Origin: Coriobacteriia bacterium
GTDB lineage: Bacteria > Actinomycetota > Coriobacteriia > Coriobacteriales > UBA8131
Direction of reading: 5' to 3'
NCBI GenBank assembly: GCA_009781525.1
Contig: WQXZ01000099.1
Coordinates: 1-6,646 of the forward strand
DNA: 6,646 nt
In this document: one piece after another, positions 6,364 to 6,646 of the stretch
How the letters are laid out: every line of letters starts with the position of its first letter
Position numbering within the stretch: the stretch's first letter is position 1
Made by a program: the position numbers and the translations under genes
Notes under the pieces: generated by a model
Database searches by the model: none
Seen by the model: only the letters and a program-made list of their open reading frames with translations
Told to the model about the DNA's origin: nothing

Positions 6364-6548
6364 TTGCCAAACCGAATGGAGTTGGTGGCAAAAAATCGCC
6401 TTCGTCGGTGTCCCTTTGACATGCAAACACAGTGAAACACCCTTAAACGGTGCGATTTTCCCACTCAACAGGGTGATTATGGGCCTATACCACTCCTCTG
6501 GCACCGACGAAGGCGATTTTTTGCCACCAACTCCATTCGGTTTGGCAA
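6364..6548. repeat. Large perfect inverted repeat, 47-bp arms, 91-nt centre
   Basis: The arms 6364-6410 and 6502-6548 are exact reverse complements over all 47 bases. The left arm begins TTGCCAAACCGAATGG and the right arm ends CCATTCGGTTTGGCAA. The 91-nt centre contains a further nested pair, CACCCT (6438-6443) with AGGGTG (6470-6475). Either transcript strand would form one long hairpin. I see no target-site duplication at the outer ends and no transposase, so a MITE is possible but unproven. It may be a dispersed genomic repeat, an RNA-level structure or a two-way terminator. Perfect identity over 47 bp outside a gene implies recent origin, gene conversion between arms, or selection on the structure. 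Confidence 0.93.
6390..6522. terminator. Possible bidirectional terminator inside the inverted repeat
   Basis: The inner part of the inverted repeat is a GC-rich 15-bp stem (6396-6410 with 6502-6516) flanked by A6 at 6390-6395 and T6 at 6517-6522. Thus on each strand a strong stem is followed by six U residues, as in an intrinsic terminator working in both directions. Against this, the loop is 91 nt and the U-tract can itself pair with the A-tract and 26 more bases. It could separate tilS from whatever gene lies to the right. Confidence 0.35.
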
Positions 6549-6646
6549 TGGGTAGTTTTCGGAGGTTTGCGGGTCGCATAGGCGGGTTTTACGAATTGTT
6601 TGCGAGCCAGACTTTTGGGTGAAGGCAGAAGAGGCTCAGGCTCGGG

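Larger units (their letters stand above)
6250..6646. other. Non-coding region upstream of tilS
   Basis: About 400 bases have no open frame resembling a protein family. The short frames here read through the two arms of the inverted repeat on both strands and give mirror-related, unconvincing peptides such as GVGGKKSPSS. From the right edge, one minus-strand frame stays open for about 50 codons, but it is Pro/Lys-rich at its start, crosses the repeat and looks like no known C-terminus. The region holds the large inverted repeat, a short tandem repeat and, nearest tilS, its likely promoter. Confidence 0.6.

Noticed and set aside
6416..6421. TTGACA within the centre of the large inverted repeat
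   Set aside because: The sequence at -10 spacing is ACCCTT-like, not a promoter, and no plus-strand gene is evident downstream.
6212..6622. Plus-strand open frame of 136 codons spanning the inverted repeat
   Set aside because: It overlaps the tilS start and reads through both repeat arms. The peptide reflects the palindrome, and similar peptides appear on the other strand.

Overview
The window carries one co-directional block of housekeeping genes, all on the minus strand. In transcription order they are tilS (tRNA-Ile lysidine synthetase), hpt (hypoxanthine phosphoribosyltransferase), ftsH (membrane AAA+ protease), folE (GTP cyclohydrolase I) and folP (dihydropteroate synthase, cut by the left edge of the window). 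About 400 bases upstream of tilS hold no convincing gene but contain a large inverted repeat.

Organism: the order tilS-hpt-ftsH-folE-folP is the classic actinobacterial arrangement. Base composition looks moderate rather than very GC-rich, and HPRT and FtsH resemble anaerobic actinobacterial and Firmicute-like versions. A member of the Coriobacteriia, perhaps an Eggerthellaceae-like gut or oral anaerobe of modest GC, is my best guess. This is inference from gene order and protein flavour, not from a marker gene.

Layout (right to left, as transcribed): 6250-6646 is non-coding, with a perfect 47-bp inverted repeat (6364-6410 / 6502-6548) around a 91-nt centre. tilS (6243-4741) has no visible ribosome binding site but has an actinobacterial-type -10 hexamer placed for a leaderless transcript. 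hpt follows after 11 nt with a good Shine-Dalgarno. ftsH starts with GTG 86 nt later and carries a long coiled-coil, acidic and proline-rich C-terminal tail of about 265 residues. folE follows after 68 nt. folP follows after a 162-nt gap that can form two perfect stem-loops.

How the genes work together: TilS makes lysidine in the tRNA-Ile2 anticodon, HPRT salvages hypoxanthine and guanine to IMP and GMP, FtsH performs membrane protein quality control, and FolE and FolP catalyse two steps of folate synthesis starting from GTP. TilS and HPRT have been reported to act together as an activator of ftsH in Bacillus subtilis, so the conserved tilS-hpt-ftsH adjacency may be regulatory as well as historical. 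I found no phage, CRISPR, toxin-antitoxin or defence system. The inverted repeat upstream of tilS is the least explained element.
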